Below are positions 12,201-24,062 of a stretch of DNA of 64,000 nt, in pieces. Every line of letters begins with the position of its first letter. Within the stretch, counting starts at the first letter, position 1. The position numbers were made by a program, and so were the translations under genes. This DNA is from Lanius collurio (lineage: Eukaryota; Chordata; Aves; Passeriformes; Laniidae): NCBI GenBank assembly GCA_020086605.1, contig JACBWW010000004.1, forward strand, positions 17,990,526-18,054,525, written 5' to 3'. The notes under the pieces are model-generated. The model was not told where the DNA came from, did no database searches, and was given only the letters and a program-made list of their open reading frames with translations.

Positions 12201-15200
12201 GGAGAAAACTGCTAAAGAAAAGCAAATACTCAAGGATCTACCAGATCTAACATCCAGGCAGTTCTTTACATTCCCTTTAAATGGCAAGTATCTAACCTCA
12301 AAGGATCACGGGATGTCCCTTGCTTTCAAACGCTCAGCCTTGTTATTTGTGCCTCTAAATTTCATCATTGCACTTACACAGCCTAACTAGTTTAGCTCTT
12401 AGGTGGCTCCGCCACATTTTAACTGACATCATTTAGGGCCAGAAGAAGTGTCAGCAGATATCCCACACAACTTTTTACAATATACAATGGAAAGATTACA
12501 AGATCTTTGTTAGTGGAGGGAGAAGGTTTTATGTTGAGTTCAACACCCAAACTGCTTTAGTGATGTTCTTCAGAGATCAGGTAGTTATATCATAAGACCA
12601 AATGACAAGACTCAAATAGCTGTCAGAGCCACTCATTTTGGGGTCACACATGGTTGCAGTGCTCAGCTGGAGACACATGGTGCAGCTTGGGCTGGCAGGG
12701 CTGCTGCTGTGGATAATGCCAGTGGTGTTCCCCGATGGAGCAGGGAACCTTGCAAGCCCTCTGCTGGCACCTATAGCTTTCTGCATCCCAAGAGCCACCC
12801 AGTATAAAGCCTATAAAGGCAGTGGATTTGGTTATTACTGCGGTTTAGATACACAATTATTTTTATACCCTTAAGAATCTTTCCTGTTACGTTTTCATTG
12901 TAAAGGTCTGGGTACATGAACAGGTGTGGGCAACTCCATTCATAACAGTGCAGCAGGAAACCTCTGCAGCACTCAAAATTTTGCAAAAATTATCTTCCTC
13001 CACACAAAACACAATGGCTTAGTTGCACAGTCATAAATCTCATCTAGAGAAGACTGCAGACCTACCTCAGAACCACCAAATTTGTGCAGGCCTAACTTTG
13101 AGCACCAAACCTGTACTGTTCAAAGCTTTAGGCCTTTCAGAAGTACAGCTAAGGGAAGGGAAATAATGTTTTGCTCCCCTTCAGTATATTTCATGTGTAG
13201 CTCTCAGTCTCTGGGAGCTTCATCAAGGATTCATCATCTGTGTCTATTTTACAGGGGCACAAAGAGTTATGGTGATTTGTGTGGCCCTGCCAGGGGCAGG
13301 ATTTTTTTTTCCAGTCTGTCACCTTCCAGCCTGGGCTGCAAGGGCTTGCCCAAGAGCAGCTTGAACTTACCACTTCTTTGCAAATCCAATCACCCTGTTC
13401 AAAGCCTGGCTTTAACAGAGTAGTGGCTTTAATTTAACCCTGTCCAGTTCAGATGTGATGTTTGTGTGGATGAATCATGTGAGTCTGAACTGCAAAGAGT
13501 AGATAGGAAGGCATGGCTGAAATGCTAATACTCACAGCTGCCTCCTTGCAGCAAGGAAAAGATGTAAAATGAGTGTACAGGATGGAAGAGCTCTTGAATG
13601 CAAGGTACCTCAAAGGTGCCAGTTTCTGATTAGTGCACACCCCTCCAGACACAGGATGCTTACGCTACCTCTGCATGGCCTTCTGCAAACAGATACCAAC
13701 TTACTCTTCCCCATTCTCTGATCAAGCCGGAGTAGAACCTGCTCTAATCCAAAAACTGTGTAACTGTGGTTAGCCTGCTGTGCTGCTGGGCTATCTAAGC
13801 CCAGCTCTCAACCATTGCTTGTGAAAAGCTGTGGAGGCATAGATGGCTGTGAGGAAAGCTGTGCATAAGCTCTGTTATTGGAGCAAACCCATGTCACTCC
13901 TCTGCTGTGCACCAGGCATGCACATGAGACACGAAGATTTCTGTTCAGCTCAGAATAAAAGAAGTGAAAAAAGATCCAGTTAGCCTCAAAACTCAGCCAT
14001 AGTCTAGATTTACATGCCCAGTCCAGATCAGGGTCACAGATTAACTTCAGATACAAAAGCTTGAAGTATACAAGCCCTTCTTACTCAACATCCTCCAGCC
14101 TCCATTCCAGTGAGTCATACCAGTTCATGGCAATGACACAAGAAAAAGATTTTAATCTTCTATTGCTTGCAGCTGACATTAATTAATAATGAAAGAGCGC
14201 TGGAAATGTGCATAGCCTCACTGCTGAACTCAGGCATGTCCCTCTTCTTTCTTCCACTCACACTACAGCGAAAAAAAATGAAGCTGGGAAAAGTTCTGAG
14301 GACCACAGCACCAAACCACTACTGTTGTGCAGGGAGAAAAGTTGACTGTGTCTTAGCGAAAAGGACAGAACTGGTACAAGAGTTGGGAGGAAGGTGTGTT
14401 GTCACTGCATGGATGTTTCTGAAGCAGTAGAGCTCTCAGGAGCTGGTGTGTGCTACCTGAACTGCAAGAAAAATTATAGTCTCATGTTCTAACCCTAACA
14501 CACTGATTGTAACCCTGCCCTGGCAAGCGATGAATGCATGTTCCCTAACATTTAGTTGGGTAGGGTTTTTCAGTAACCCAGAAAGCCTTTATGGATATAT
14601 ACAAGGCTGCCTTACTGCTCAAATCTTCTCCAGATCACTAATCAATAAGATGGCAAAAACACAGCAGAACACAGATAAAGTGAGCACAAGGCTGTTCGCT
14701 AGGAGAAAGTCTCACCATTTCATGCCATGCTTTGGTTTTTCTCTTCTCAACAGCTTGTGATTTATAAAAATACTTTGTCTCTTAGCAGTGGTTCCTGATC
14801 TTCTTTGATCTCTGTGTGCTGAAGTATTAGCATACAGGCAGCATTTTTGTATGACAAGTGCTGCTTTGTACACTATGATCATCGCAAGAAACAGAAAGAG
14901 GGTCTCTTTTGTGGGCTGCTGCTTTGGTTCAGCATGCAGGAGGTTATCCTCTTGCCGATGCAGGCTGGCAGCTCCAATGGAAGTGGATGCTGAGGTGAGA
15001 TTTGTAAAACAAGTGCATAAATGCTTTGGAGCCACAGTGAAACGGGCCACAGAGCTGCTTATTCTGCCCTTTGCCAAAAGAAGTGCAGGTGCTGGCTGGG
15101 AGCGCTCGGCCTTCGCCCAGCAGAGGCCAGCACACACGCAGTGTTCGGCAGACTGTGCTTGCAGGGCAGAGCTGCCTCCGTCCTGTCTGGCCTCCCCCGG

Positions 15201-15829
15201 CTGGAAAAGAGTCTCTCAGCCTCCTGTGAGCCCTCGATTATGTATGTACTGCTTTGAGAGAGGTTTTCAGTGAGGAACTATGTTGCGCAACAGAAAGGCG
15301 CTGATATCCTACTGGGGCAGGGACAGGCTGCCACAGGCCCAGCCATCACCCGATTTATCCAGTTGTGTGCCCAGAAGCATCCCCTTCTCTTGGAACAGCC
15401 AGCACCACAGTGCTCCTGAAGGCTTGGCATGGCCAGATAACATACACTTGAGAAATGCCAGGTGCCATGGAAATGAAAATCACAGGAGTTGAATTGCTGG
15501 TAAGAGCAGACAATCGAAAGCAATTTGCAATGATTGCCTTGGCCACCGCCCTGCACCTTGCTCCTCATTTAGGTTCATTTGCAGTTCATTTGTGGACAAT
15601 GGTGAGGGCCACACCAGAGGACAGGCACTTGGCTACTCAGTAATCAAAAGCAGCACGTGAGGAGTCTTGAGGAGAGGCCCAGAGCCTGGGAAAGAGAAGT
15701 AAGAGACAGCACCAGTATAGAAGTGAAGGAATCTTCTCACACAGCCTGAGCAAGCAGTTTGCTGCAGCTCTGTAAATAGCCTCAGAAAAAGATCTTTTTT
15801 CCAGCCTCTGTTTGACAGGGTTGAAAGGA

Positions 15830-16570
15830 TGTGTTGTCCCTTGCTGCTTGGGTGATAAGGACATTCTCCCAGGAAAAACATTTTTTATAATATAGAGAGC
15901 CTGCCTCCCAGATGTAGGGTCTGACAAGCCCCTGTCCTGGCTGGAAGCCCTTGTTTAAATAAAGGGAACTGCAAAATCTCCAGACGTGGGTCTGACAAGC
16001 CCCTGCCCTGGCAGGGAGGCCTGGAGATAAGAAGTTCACACAATCCCCCTGCAGGCCCCTCTTTGGGAAAGAAAGAGCCTTTTTGGTTACGGCGAGAAAA
16101 GACAGACCTGTGATCCTCTAGGAAACTATATGTAAAATACCCTAATACCCATTGGTTTCTCACCCTTGCACACCCACCTCTGTACCCCCATAAAAGAGAC
16201 CCCTCTGCCCTGAGTCGGCAGAGGATCTGTCTCTGGTCCCCCTTCGCGGAAGATGGAAGAATAAAGGGACTTCTGCGGAACCACCAGAAGGACCTCTCCT
16301 CTCTCTATCCAGGCCTGGCCCTGGGGGTTTGCCTTGCAGAGCAGAGCTGAAATCACTCCCTGAATCACTGAGAGCTGATGGCTGCTGAGCCAGGCATCTC
16401 TGCAGGCAACCCCGGCCGATGGCTGAGAGAAGCCACAACCCCCTGGGAGATGGTTCCTTGTGGGATCACCTCTCCGGGTTGGCCATGGCTTCTTGGGTCT
16501 GAGCCTCAGACCCCAGCCAGCACCAGCCAGGCTACCCCCAGCCTTATTACATTACCCAGACACCTCACAA
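15830..16570 (+). mobile_element. Solo LTR of an endogenous retrovirus, plus orientation
   Basis: About 740 bp with the full signal order of a retroviral LTR on the plus strand. A U3 carries two copies of a 32-33-base direct repeat (15908-15940 and 15980-16011). An inverted CCAAT box follows (ATTGG, 16151-16155), then a TATA box (CATAAAAG, 16189-16196), a predicted start near 16215-16220, and AATAAA at 16260-16265 with a long C-rich U5. No internal viral genes flank it, so it is a solo LTR. The ends are approximate (likely TGT start near 15830-15832) because no target duplication could be settled. The class (ERV1- or ERVL-like) is uncertain. It reads towards BATF from its 3' side, opposite to BATF transcription. 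Confidence 0.75.
15908..16011 (+). repeat. Direct repeat pair in LTR U3
   Basis: Two near-identical units, each starting CCAGAYGT and containing GGTCTGACAAGCCCCTG, start 72 bases apart. Duplicated U3 elements of this size are typical of retroviral enhancers. Confidence 0.85.
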
Positions 16571-19004
16571 TTACCAGAAGCAAGCAGAGGTCAAAATCGG
16601 CTTGAATCATGCAGAACATCTTCTATGATCAGGTTTCTGCGGGCAAGACCAGGGCAAAGACAAGTCAGATTGGAAGATGTGTCTCCTAGGAGCAGCAAAT
16701 GACAGAATGGCTTGATTTGGCCGGAACAGCTGGAAGGCATCACCAGTAGGAGGCCTTCCAGCTCACAGTAAGCCATGCAAAAGGAGGACACATTAACTGA
16801 TGATGCCAAGAATATTGTTTAGGTTTTGGAGAGGATGTTGTTGCAAACCCATCTCCCTGTCTCACCACTTGCTGCTTATTTTCGTTCTGAGTTGCATTAA
16901 TAGGTCTGAGACGTTACCAGTGAGTGGATCTAGCAATTCTGTGGGCATTATACAGGACCTCCCCCCTCAGTCTGAAGGATCTAGATTTTGACAGCTTTGC
17001 AACAAAAATACTGGCTTCGTATCTGTGTAGGCATGGGTGACATATATATCAGGGTAGGACCTTCTCCATCTGCAGCTAAAACCAAGCTTAGCATTTTATA
17101 GCCATGAGGAAATAGAAAGGTCACAGCAAGGATGGAGATCTCTCACTGTTGGAAACACTGCAACCTTCGGTGCGACTCTATTGCATTCTCCAGTGAAGAG
17201 CATGAGCTTGCAGTGCCCTCCACAGCAAATCCCAAGCAAGGAAGCAGTAGTTTTTTTCTCTGACTGTAAACCAGGAAGCCTGGGAACATCAGAATGCTAA
17301 GGACTAGCAGAAGTGGAAGTGAAAATCTGGGAGAAAATCCACCAGAAGCTCAAGGAGGAGAAGCAGAGCCTGTAAAGACAAGGTCATCTGGAGCTGGAGT
17401 CAGTTGTCTCTCTCAGGCTTTAAGGGACAAATTCCAGAGAAAAGCACCTTGGGAAGAGCCTGTGTAGCCTAACTGGCACAAAGCATGGCCTGTGCAAGGA
17501 ATCAGCAGCTCTGTTTATTGAACCAATGGTTAGAGTGAAGCCTATTGGTGTGAGATTTAGCAGAGAGGGGTGTTGTAAGACCCGCTGAAATTGTTCCTGT
17601 AGATGTATTCTGCATGTCATATAGGCAGAAACCCAGCTCCCTAGCTGGAATAACCACTGTCCTTCCCTAAATGCACTCATCCCAGAGCCACACAGACAGG
17701 GAGGGCCAGTGCAATCACCCATAAAGTCAGTATTGCTTTTGTAGGGTGGTGACACCCAGGCCAATGTGCTGACACCAGGCATCTCTGACCAGGGTGCTTC
17801 CCATTGCTGGCACAGAAACTGGAGGCTGGAGGCTCATAAACCTCTGAACAGACCATGGCAGGAGAAATCACAGTGCTACCTGCACCTATCCTGAGGACAG
17901 CTTGCTGAGGCACGGCAGTATTTGGTTATCATCTTGCTAGTGCAAACCAGAGAGAGAAAATATGCACAGCATGGCACATTACAGACTTTACCCAACTGCT
18001 CATGAGGGCTATGATGGTGGGCCTAAACCCATCTGGAAATAGGCTGCTTCTTTGTGCCTGAGGGAAGGATATCTACGAATTTGGTCTGTTTCCCTCATTT
18101 AAAAGCCTACATCAGCAGCACTGCTTGTGGTACTCTATGCTGAAAAGATTGCAGCTGATGCTCTTTGAAGATGACAGCAGTACTGAGCCACTGTTAGCAA
18201 CAGAACCCCTGGCAGGTGGGCTTCAGCCTTGTGCATAGAGTAGGGCTGGTAAGTGGGCTGCTGGCTGGTGTGTGGTAAAGGTGCAGAGACTGCCTGTATG
18301 GTCTCGCTTGTGTTTCCAATAAGTCAAACTCAGAAGTACTTACCTACTCCTCCCTGACCTTTCAGGTTTTATCTGTTTCAATGCATGAGGTAGTGCAGCA
18401 GCCTTTTCTGGAGCTGTGACTGATAGGCAAGGGGAAAGAATGTAGGCTGCAGCTATGTGCCTTAGCAGGGTACCTTGGAGCAAGAGTCCTGACAGGTCCT
18501 GCTTCTCCTGTGCACTCCAGGACATCACCAGCTCCCTCTGTGCCATGATGCTCCTTCCCAGCTGTGCTGCTGGCCAAGCTGAAGGCTCCACCAGCCCACC
18601 AAGACCTGCCTGCGAGCTGACACATGGCAGTGCACCTCCACACATGCAAGGGGAGCATGTGGAAGCATAGCCACCAGTAGCAGGGAGCCAAGAGGGTCAG
18701 CAGGGAAGAGACCTGTGATACTATGTGGAATATCACACTCATTAGCCAGGTCCAGCCCTGCATCAAGGAGGGACCCATCCTCCCCAGGGACCCCATCACC
18801 CCACAAACCATTGTTCCTCAGCCTGTCCAGCCTATGTGCATGGGCCCCCCTTCTAAATGTGGGGTTCTGGTTACTAGCCCTGGATTAGACTCCTGTGCTT
18901 GCAGGGCTGTTTCCTGGGCTCCAAGTTCTCCCCTCCTGCTGCCTGTGTCTTCAGTGTATCATGTCAGGCCTTAGGAGTAACTCAAATCCTATTTTGAAAA
19001 CAAA

Positions 19005-19448
19005 GAGTTAAGCATTTTCAATCTTTATTTTATAAAAATAAACCAGTTTTGCCCTGACTCTCTGTGGCCCCCAACCTTTCCTTCCACCCCTGCTCCCTTT
19101 CCTCTCTGGAGCTCTGCCTGTTGCATGCCACAGCCAGCTGCTCTTACAGAGGCTGCCGGTGCTGCACACTCCTATGAGTCTCCCCAAACAAGGACCAGAA
19201 AAGGGGGTTGGTGCCCTTTTGTGACTGCCTCTTCTTCCCAGAATCCAAGCTGGAAACAGTCCAAAGATGCCTCATGGTGGCTCTGCCATTTCTGCGCAGG
19301 GAGCAAGTCTCAGGCAAATCACTCAGAGTACATACTTTAAGAAGGAATGGCTGTCTGTCCAATTCCTTCCCTTGGATGGAAAAGCAAGCCCCACAAAGTT
19401 ACTTCTTGCCATCAGTGGAGCTGGCATGCTGCTGTCCTGCTGGCTGGC
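19005..19448 (-). other. BATF: BATF 3' UTR
   Basis: Runs from the base after the stop codon to just beyond the AATAAA at 19029-19024, giving a 3' UTR of roughly 440 bases, similar to the short UTR of mammalian BATF. The last 40 bases are A+U-rich with a UUUAUUUUUAU stretch. Confidence 0.7.
19024..19029 (-). terminator. BATF: BATF polyadenylation signal AATAAA
   Basis: Canonical hexamer on the minus strand, 420 bases after the stop codon and within an A+T-rich tail. It is the only AATAAA noticed between the stop codon and 19000. Cleavage is expected at about 19000-19010. Confidence 0.75.
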
Positions 19449-19655
19449 TCAGTGCTGGAAGCGTGGGGAGCTAATGTGGGGCTGGTGAAAAGAGTGTGTG
19501 GCATAAAGCACTTCTGGAGGTGGTGGAGGGGATGTCAGGATAGAGCAGAGCGGTTCATGGGAGCTCAGCATCGAGGTGAAGTGCTTCATTTCCTCTGTCA
19601 GCTGCTTGATCTCCCGGCGCAGGGCAGCATTCTGTCTCTCCAAGTCTTCACTCTC
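19449..19655 (-). CDS. BATF: BATF coding exon 3 (zipper and C-terminus)
   Basis: Begins ESEDLERQN after an acceptor CTCCTCAG and ends SSPRFQH followed by a stop codon. It encodes the leucine zipper and a Pro/His-rich tail. The open frame continues upstream into intron 2 by chance; those residues do not belong to the protein. Confidence 0.96.
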   Translation of the reverse strand, partial: ESEDLERQNAALRREIKQLTEEMKHFTSMLSSHEPLCSILTSPPPPPEVLYATHSFHQPHISSPRFQH

Positions 19656-22600
19656 CTGAGGAGACAAAACCACAGGGGGTTCCTCAGCGTGGGACCCATA
19701 GGATGAGCTAGGGACACGAGGGTTGTGGTCCTGCACTTCTCTGCCCCACAGAATTTCCAGAATGATATATTTCTGGTAAATTCATCACAGAGCCACGCCT
19801 GGGCAAACTCTCCTCCCCCAGCTGGCCAGGCCGGGTGTGGGTGCGATGCCGGCAGCCCCAGCCACGCTCCCCGGCCCCGGCTTACGAGAATTGACTGTGG
19901 CTTGTTCCCGCCCAGGCTTTCTCGCTCCCTCTTATGCACACGTACATCTCCGGGCGCTTCCCGGGCAGCCCAGCCCCCGGGGGAGAGCACGTTGAATAAC
20001 CGCCGTCTTTAACCAGAAAACCACCTGTCACAGGAAGCCTGTCATTGCCCTGGAAAGAAGAGACTCACTGCTTCCTGCTAGCAGCCGGGGAAAGCAGCGG
20101 CACGATGAGGAGGAAGGGGAGACGCTTGAGTCAGAAGAAAAGAGAAACTGAGGCCTCAGAAGAACTGAATTAATACTGGTATTAATGAGAATAACAACAA
20201 AGAGGTTAATAATGATGCTCAGCCTTGCCTCAACACTACTGAAAGCATCAACGCCTTTGCTACCTCTGCTTCTGCTGAAGTGCAGACAGCTCCAGGCTGA
20301 AGCACTGCAGGCATCGGCTGACCATGGAGCCAGCAGCCTGGACAGGACCAGAGGATTGGAAGCTCACTTGAGAGAGCTAAAGCAGGACCCAGCACTTAGA
20401 GGCTCTGGAAAGCTGCACCACCACCTTGGCAAAGCGAACCTTCTGCTCTCCCCTCTGCTGCCACGCTGATTCCTGATGGTGCCCACTCTGTGCACAGGTT
20501 GAAATGCACCCGGCAATTACAGCAGGAGCTCACACAGCAAACAGCATCTCTCAGGCATGACCAAACAGTTTGAAAATCATGACTGTTGTTGAACTCAGGA
20601 ATTGATGGGAATCACCCAGAGGCCAGGAGTCCCAGTTTTCCCATTACTCATTCTCCTCAAAACACAAGCTAGAAAACCCTGGGGGAGATGGAGCTGGTGG
20701 CTCCTTTCATACCACCATAGCTCAAACTCAGCCATGCTTTTCTGGGAAGAACCACATCAGAGAAAAAAAGTCCCCGATGCAGAATCCACCAAAGGCAAAG
20801 AGCACTCCGGAAATGAACCTAGGAGCAGCATGGGGTTACTATCCACTGGAATTGAAAAAAAAATAGCAGAAATTTACCATCCATCTTCTACTTGCCTCCC
20901 TGCATTTTGTCATCTGCCTATTGGGATCCAAACTGGACTTAGCCCCCTGCCCCATCCCAATGGGAAGGCAAGGACTGTGTGCTACCAATGCTAGCTGAGC
21001 AGTAGTAATCTCATAAGCAATCGGTTTGTTATCTGCTCTAAGAAAAGCAGCCCAATTCTGCTTGGTGCACAGCTAGGCAGGATTTTCCTGGGGGAAGCTC
21101 AGAGCCCATTCCTACCTCTAGGATTACTGTAGAGGGAGCAGTGACCCCAAGGAAAGGGTGTTTTTTCACCTCTATCAGACACAGTTGCCCAGAGCCTTTG
21201 CTGCTGGCAAATGTAATGCAATCAGCCTAGAGCCATGTCAGCTCTAAAAAGCTCATCAGCTACTGAGAAAAGAGTGAAATCTGCCTTAAACCTATCTCCA
21301 GCTATGGACTAAGGGCACTGTATAAGGAGGAAGGTTCAGAACTTCATTCTCAAGAATTATTTCCAGTAATGGGAATATGGGGGAATATGAAGGAATATGA
21401 AGACTGCTAAATCAAAGGACTTTTTTTGAACATGAGCTCAACTACCACTTTTCAAAGGACAGCCAAGCCCAGCACAGAGATAAAGATGGTTTCTGGCCAC
21501 TGCAGGCTGTGTGTTCTTCATCTTTCCCACCAGTGGCCCAAAATACATCGGACTGCACTTATCAATGTGCAAAATGCAAAGTATCCCAGCCCTTATGCTC
21601 TGACACTGAGTACATACTCCTGCCCAAATATACACAGCCAGAAGTGACCATCCCTCCTAATCCGCAGATTCTTCACACTGGGGAGAACTGTGGGGGTGCC
21701 CACAGTGCCACAGAAAAGTATCCTTGTATGCTGTTGCACCTCTGCATAAGTGGTGGCAAGAATCACAAACCTGGGGAGAGCCAGCCCAGGTGAGACTGTG
21801 CTTTCAAAGAGCTCAGTCAGAAGAGGTTGGGAAAGGAAATCGGTAATGAAAGATTGAGAGATAAAGATGGATTCAAAAGCTGCAAAATGAAACGCTTCTG
21901 TGGCAGTTGTCCTGGGCTGTGTGCTCTTGCTGCAGGTGCTGACTCCTTCATCCTGCCCTGACCTCACTTCTCCTGTCCTGCCTCCACTGAGCATCTCTGC
22001 TCCAAGTCCCAGGGGAAAAGCACATTGTCTTCCATGAGTCCTCAGTACCAGGGATGAGAAAGGGTGGGAGTGCTCACCAAGTGCAGTGTGTCTGCTTTCT
22101 GAGTCTGCCTCAGGCGGCTCTTCTGGGCAGCAATGCGATTCTTCTCCCTCCTTTGGACTTTCCTTAGGTCATCAGAAGAGTCCTAGGGAAACAAGGCATG
22201 GAAATGACTGGGTAATTCTCTCCCTCACCCTTCTCCTGCAGAGCAGTAATTGGGAAAGGGACACAGCATATAACATCATTGAAGCACAGGACATGGGCTA
22301 CACACCCTCCACACCAATATAAAGCCGTAGTCTAGGGGATGTGTGATGTTTTTAGTACCCCTGTTGCCAGGAGGGGCACATCTGACATCCATGGGTGTCC
22401 TAGAACAGCTGGGAAATGACCACTCTCCCTTCACCAACACAGAACCTGGGATACACTCTGATGGACCAGAGTAAGGATCTCCCTCTGGAAGAAAGACAAT
22501 TTGAATTCTTGTAAAAAAAACCTTTTCCTTTCCTGTCTCTCTGCAGGGTAATGGCACTGCAGACATTCCAGCTCTTTGGCTATACCATTTTTCCAGATAT

Positions 22601-24062
22601 TAAGCCTGTGTTTTCCTCTTTTCACCCCTAAAGGTTCCTCCCTTCTCCATCACCCTCCTGCCTCAGGCTTTATTTGTTGCAGACCCCCACAACACAATAT
22701 GCCCCCTGCTTTCTTAACTAGACAGACTCAGAGCTTTTGTTTTTAACACAGATCTTATTTGCTCCACCTCTCTGATCTCTACCCTTGCTCTTTTCTGGAG
22801 TCCTTTGGTAGCAATGCCTGCAGTGCTGACTCCGAAGCCCCTTAAGCAGGGGACAACAGAGGTCTCCAGGCTTCAGGTCATGAGCTTCATGCACCAGCCA
22901 TTCTCTGCTGGGATCTGGTCCTGCTGCTGCCTTCTGACAGTTGAAACTGTCACACAGACTTTCATCTTCTATTTTCATATTGCACTGCCCCTCTTGTGGA
23001 CTCTTTAGCATTCACACCACCACTTCTCCACAAGACTACAAAACTCAGCCACAAAAGTTATCTTCCCAGCCCATCTATCTGTCCACATCCTCTCCCCCCT
23101 CCCCCCAGCCCAAGATATTTTTCTTCTTTGAAATTAACCGTTTTATCCTTGCCTTCAATACCCTGAAAATGTCTCAGATATAGCAGCTCCCATATCCTGC
23201 ATCTGGTCCAGTCTCTATCCTTTGGAAAACCTTGTGCTTTATCCCAGTCTTTACCAGGATGCAATCCAGGATACATTCCCATCCTTGTTTAGAAGCCAAA
23301 AATCATCTGCCCTAATGATCCCCAAGATTTCTGAGCAAAGTCTCAGGCGCTTGCTCTTGTTGCCAGCCCTAGAGAAATGGCAAATGACAGATAACATAAA
23401 GTTTAGCCAGAAAAGGCAGTGAGAATACCTCAGACTTGTGTCTGTATCTGCCAGCAAAAGACCTACCATTAAGGTATGCCATGCAACAAAACAGAATCCC
23501 TCTGTGAAGCATCACTGACACAAAAACCTCTGAGGTTGAACAGAAAAGAAAGCAGATCCAAAGTAGCAGGGCTTTTCTAGGTCCCGAATGCTGTCCACAG
23601 AAGCAGGAAGCAGGCAGGCTGCCCCTGAGACACGCTGGTCCATGGCCAGGAGGTGCCTGCTCAGGCTCCTCACCAGAGCACCAACTCATGCTGAAGCTTC
23701 CTGCCTACCTGGCATGTATCACAGGACCCACCATGCCTGGGGGTCCTGGGCCCCCAACTGCCCCTGGCATAGCCCCAGGTAACCAGGTCATCTCTCTCTG
23801 CCAATACCCAGCTCTGTGGCTGGAGTTTCTGCCAGGGCTGAGCCCTGCTTCTCTCTCCCCACAGCCATTCTTAGAAAGCTCTGCCATATTGCCCTGTGAA
23901 AACACCAACAGTGGGTGCCACCCTACTCCCTGCCCACCCGTGGCCCCCTGAAATACTCTCCAGCTGGGGAGAGCTGGGGAAGGACCCCTGCTTTACCTGC
24001 TTGCTGGGAGGGGGAGACTGGCTGAAGCTGCTGGAGTCACTGCTGTCAGAGCTGTGGGGCAT
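19449..24062 (-). CDS. BATF: BATF, basic leucine zipper transcription factor (complete, 3 exons, 125 codons)
   Basis: Nuclear AP-1-family factor that pairs with JUN proteins and recruits IRF4/IRF8 to AP-1-IRF composite sites in lymphoid and myeloid cells. Coding exons are 24062-23997, 22182-22078 and 19655-19449 (22 + 35 + 68 codons plus stop), with phase-0 introns and GT..AG at each junction. Residues 1-22 are Ser-rich, beginning MPHSSDSSDSS. The basic region carries the N37-RIAAQKS-R45 DNA-contact signature. Heptad positions L55, L62, L69, L76 and F83 form the zipper, and a short tail ends SSPRFQH. There is no activation domain, as expected for BATF. Human His55 and Glu77, implicated in IRF interaction, are kept (H56 and E78 here); human Lys63 is Arg. 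One Ser is inserted near residue 11 and one residue lost in the tail, leaving the human length of 125. Gene span and intron sizes are compact. Confidence 0.97.
19815..20010. promoter_or_regulatory. Small CpG-rich cluster in BATF intron 2
   Basis: CpG dinucleotides are clearly denser here than in the rest of the intron or the flanking kilobases. The cluster includes CGGCC, CCGGGCGC and CGCCGTC elements. It may be an internal enhancer or alternative promoter, inferred only from composition and the nearby AP-1/IRF-like motif. Confidence 0.4.
20127..20150 (+). promoter_or_regulatory. Candidate AP-1/IRF composite element in BATF intron 2
   Basis: TGAGTCA (20127-20133) is followed by GAAGAAAAGAGAAACTGAG. 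One GAAA starts 3 bases after the AP-1 core, and GAAACTGA is an IRF-type half-site. BATF-JUN-IRF4 composite elements have the form TGASTCA-4 nt-GAAA, so the nearest GAAA is one base short of the usual spacing. Confidence 0.35.
22078..22182 (-). CDS. BATF: BATF coding exon 2 (basic region)
   Basis: A 105-base, 35-codon exon, DSSDDLRKV through ADTLHL. Acceptor CTAG at 22186-22183 and donor TTG|GTGAGC at 22077. It holds the whole DNA-contact helix and is the same length and phase as the equivalent JDP2 exon. Confidence 0.96.
22183..23996 (-). other. BATF: BATF intron 1
   Basis: A 1.8-kb phase-0 intron between the Ser-rich exon and the basic-region exon. No repeats or extra exons were recognised. 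Confidence 0.9.
23997..24062 (-). CDS. BATF: BATF coding exon 1
   Basis: Encodes the Ser-rich N-terminus (22 codons). The ATG has G at -3. The donor is CAG|GTAAAG at 23996-23991, phase 0. Confidence 0.95.

Larger units (their letters stand above)
9001..19004. other. Intergenic DNA between FLVCR2 promoter and BATF 3' end
   Basis: About 10 kb with no recognisable exon. It contains the MARE-like site at 9281-9290, a TTAATTAG-bearing AT-rich patch around 9340-9400, a lone TGAGTCA at 14111-14117, and a solo LTR at about 15830-16570. Plus-strand open frames of 105-141 codons (for example 12073-12390 and 14851-15273) show no recognisable family or splice context and are probably chance. Confidence 0.6.
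19656..22077 (-). other. BATF: BATF intron 2
   Basis: A 2.4-kb phase-0 intron without recognisable transposons. It contains a small CpG-dense cluster (about 19815-20010) and, 120 bases further, a TGAGTCA next to several GAAA motifs (20127-20150); see the separate entries. Confidence 0.9.

Noticed and set aside
14111..14117. Isolated TGAGTCA AP-1 core in intergenic DNA
   Set aside because: About eight TGASTCA cores are expected by chance in 64 kb; nothing around this one supports a function.
19656..19736. N-terminal extension of the BATF exon 3 frame (from an ATG at 19736)
   Set aside because: This is intron sequence: the acceptor CTCCTCAG precedes the ESEDLE codons and the protein joins in phase to exon 2.
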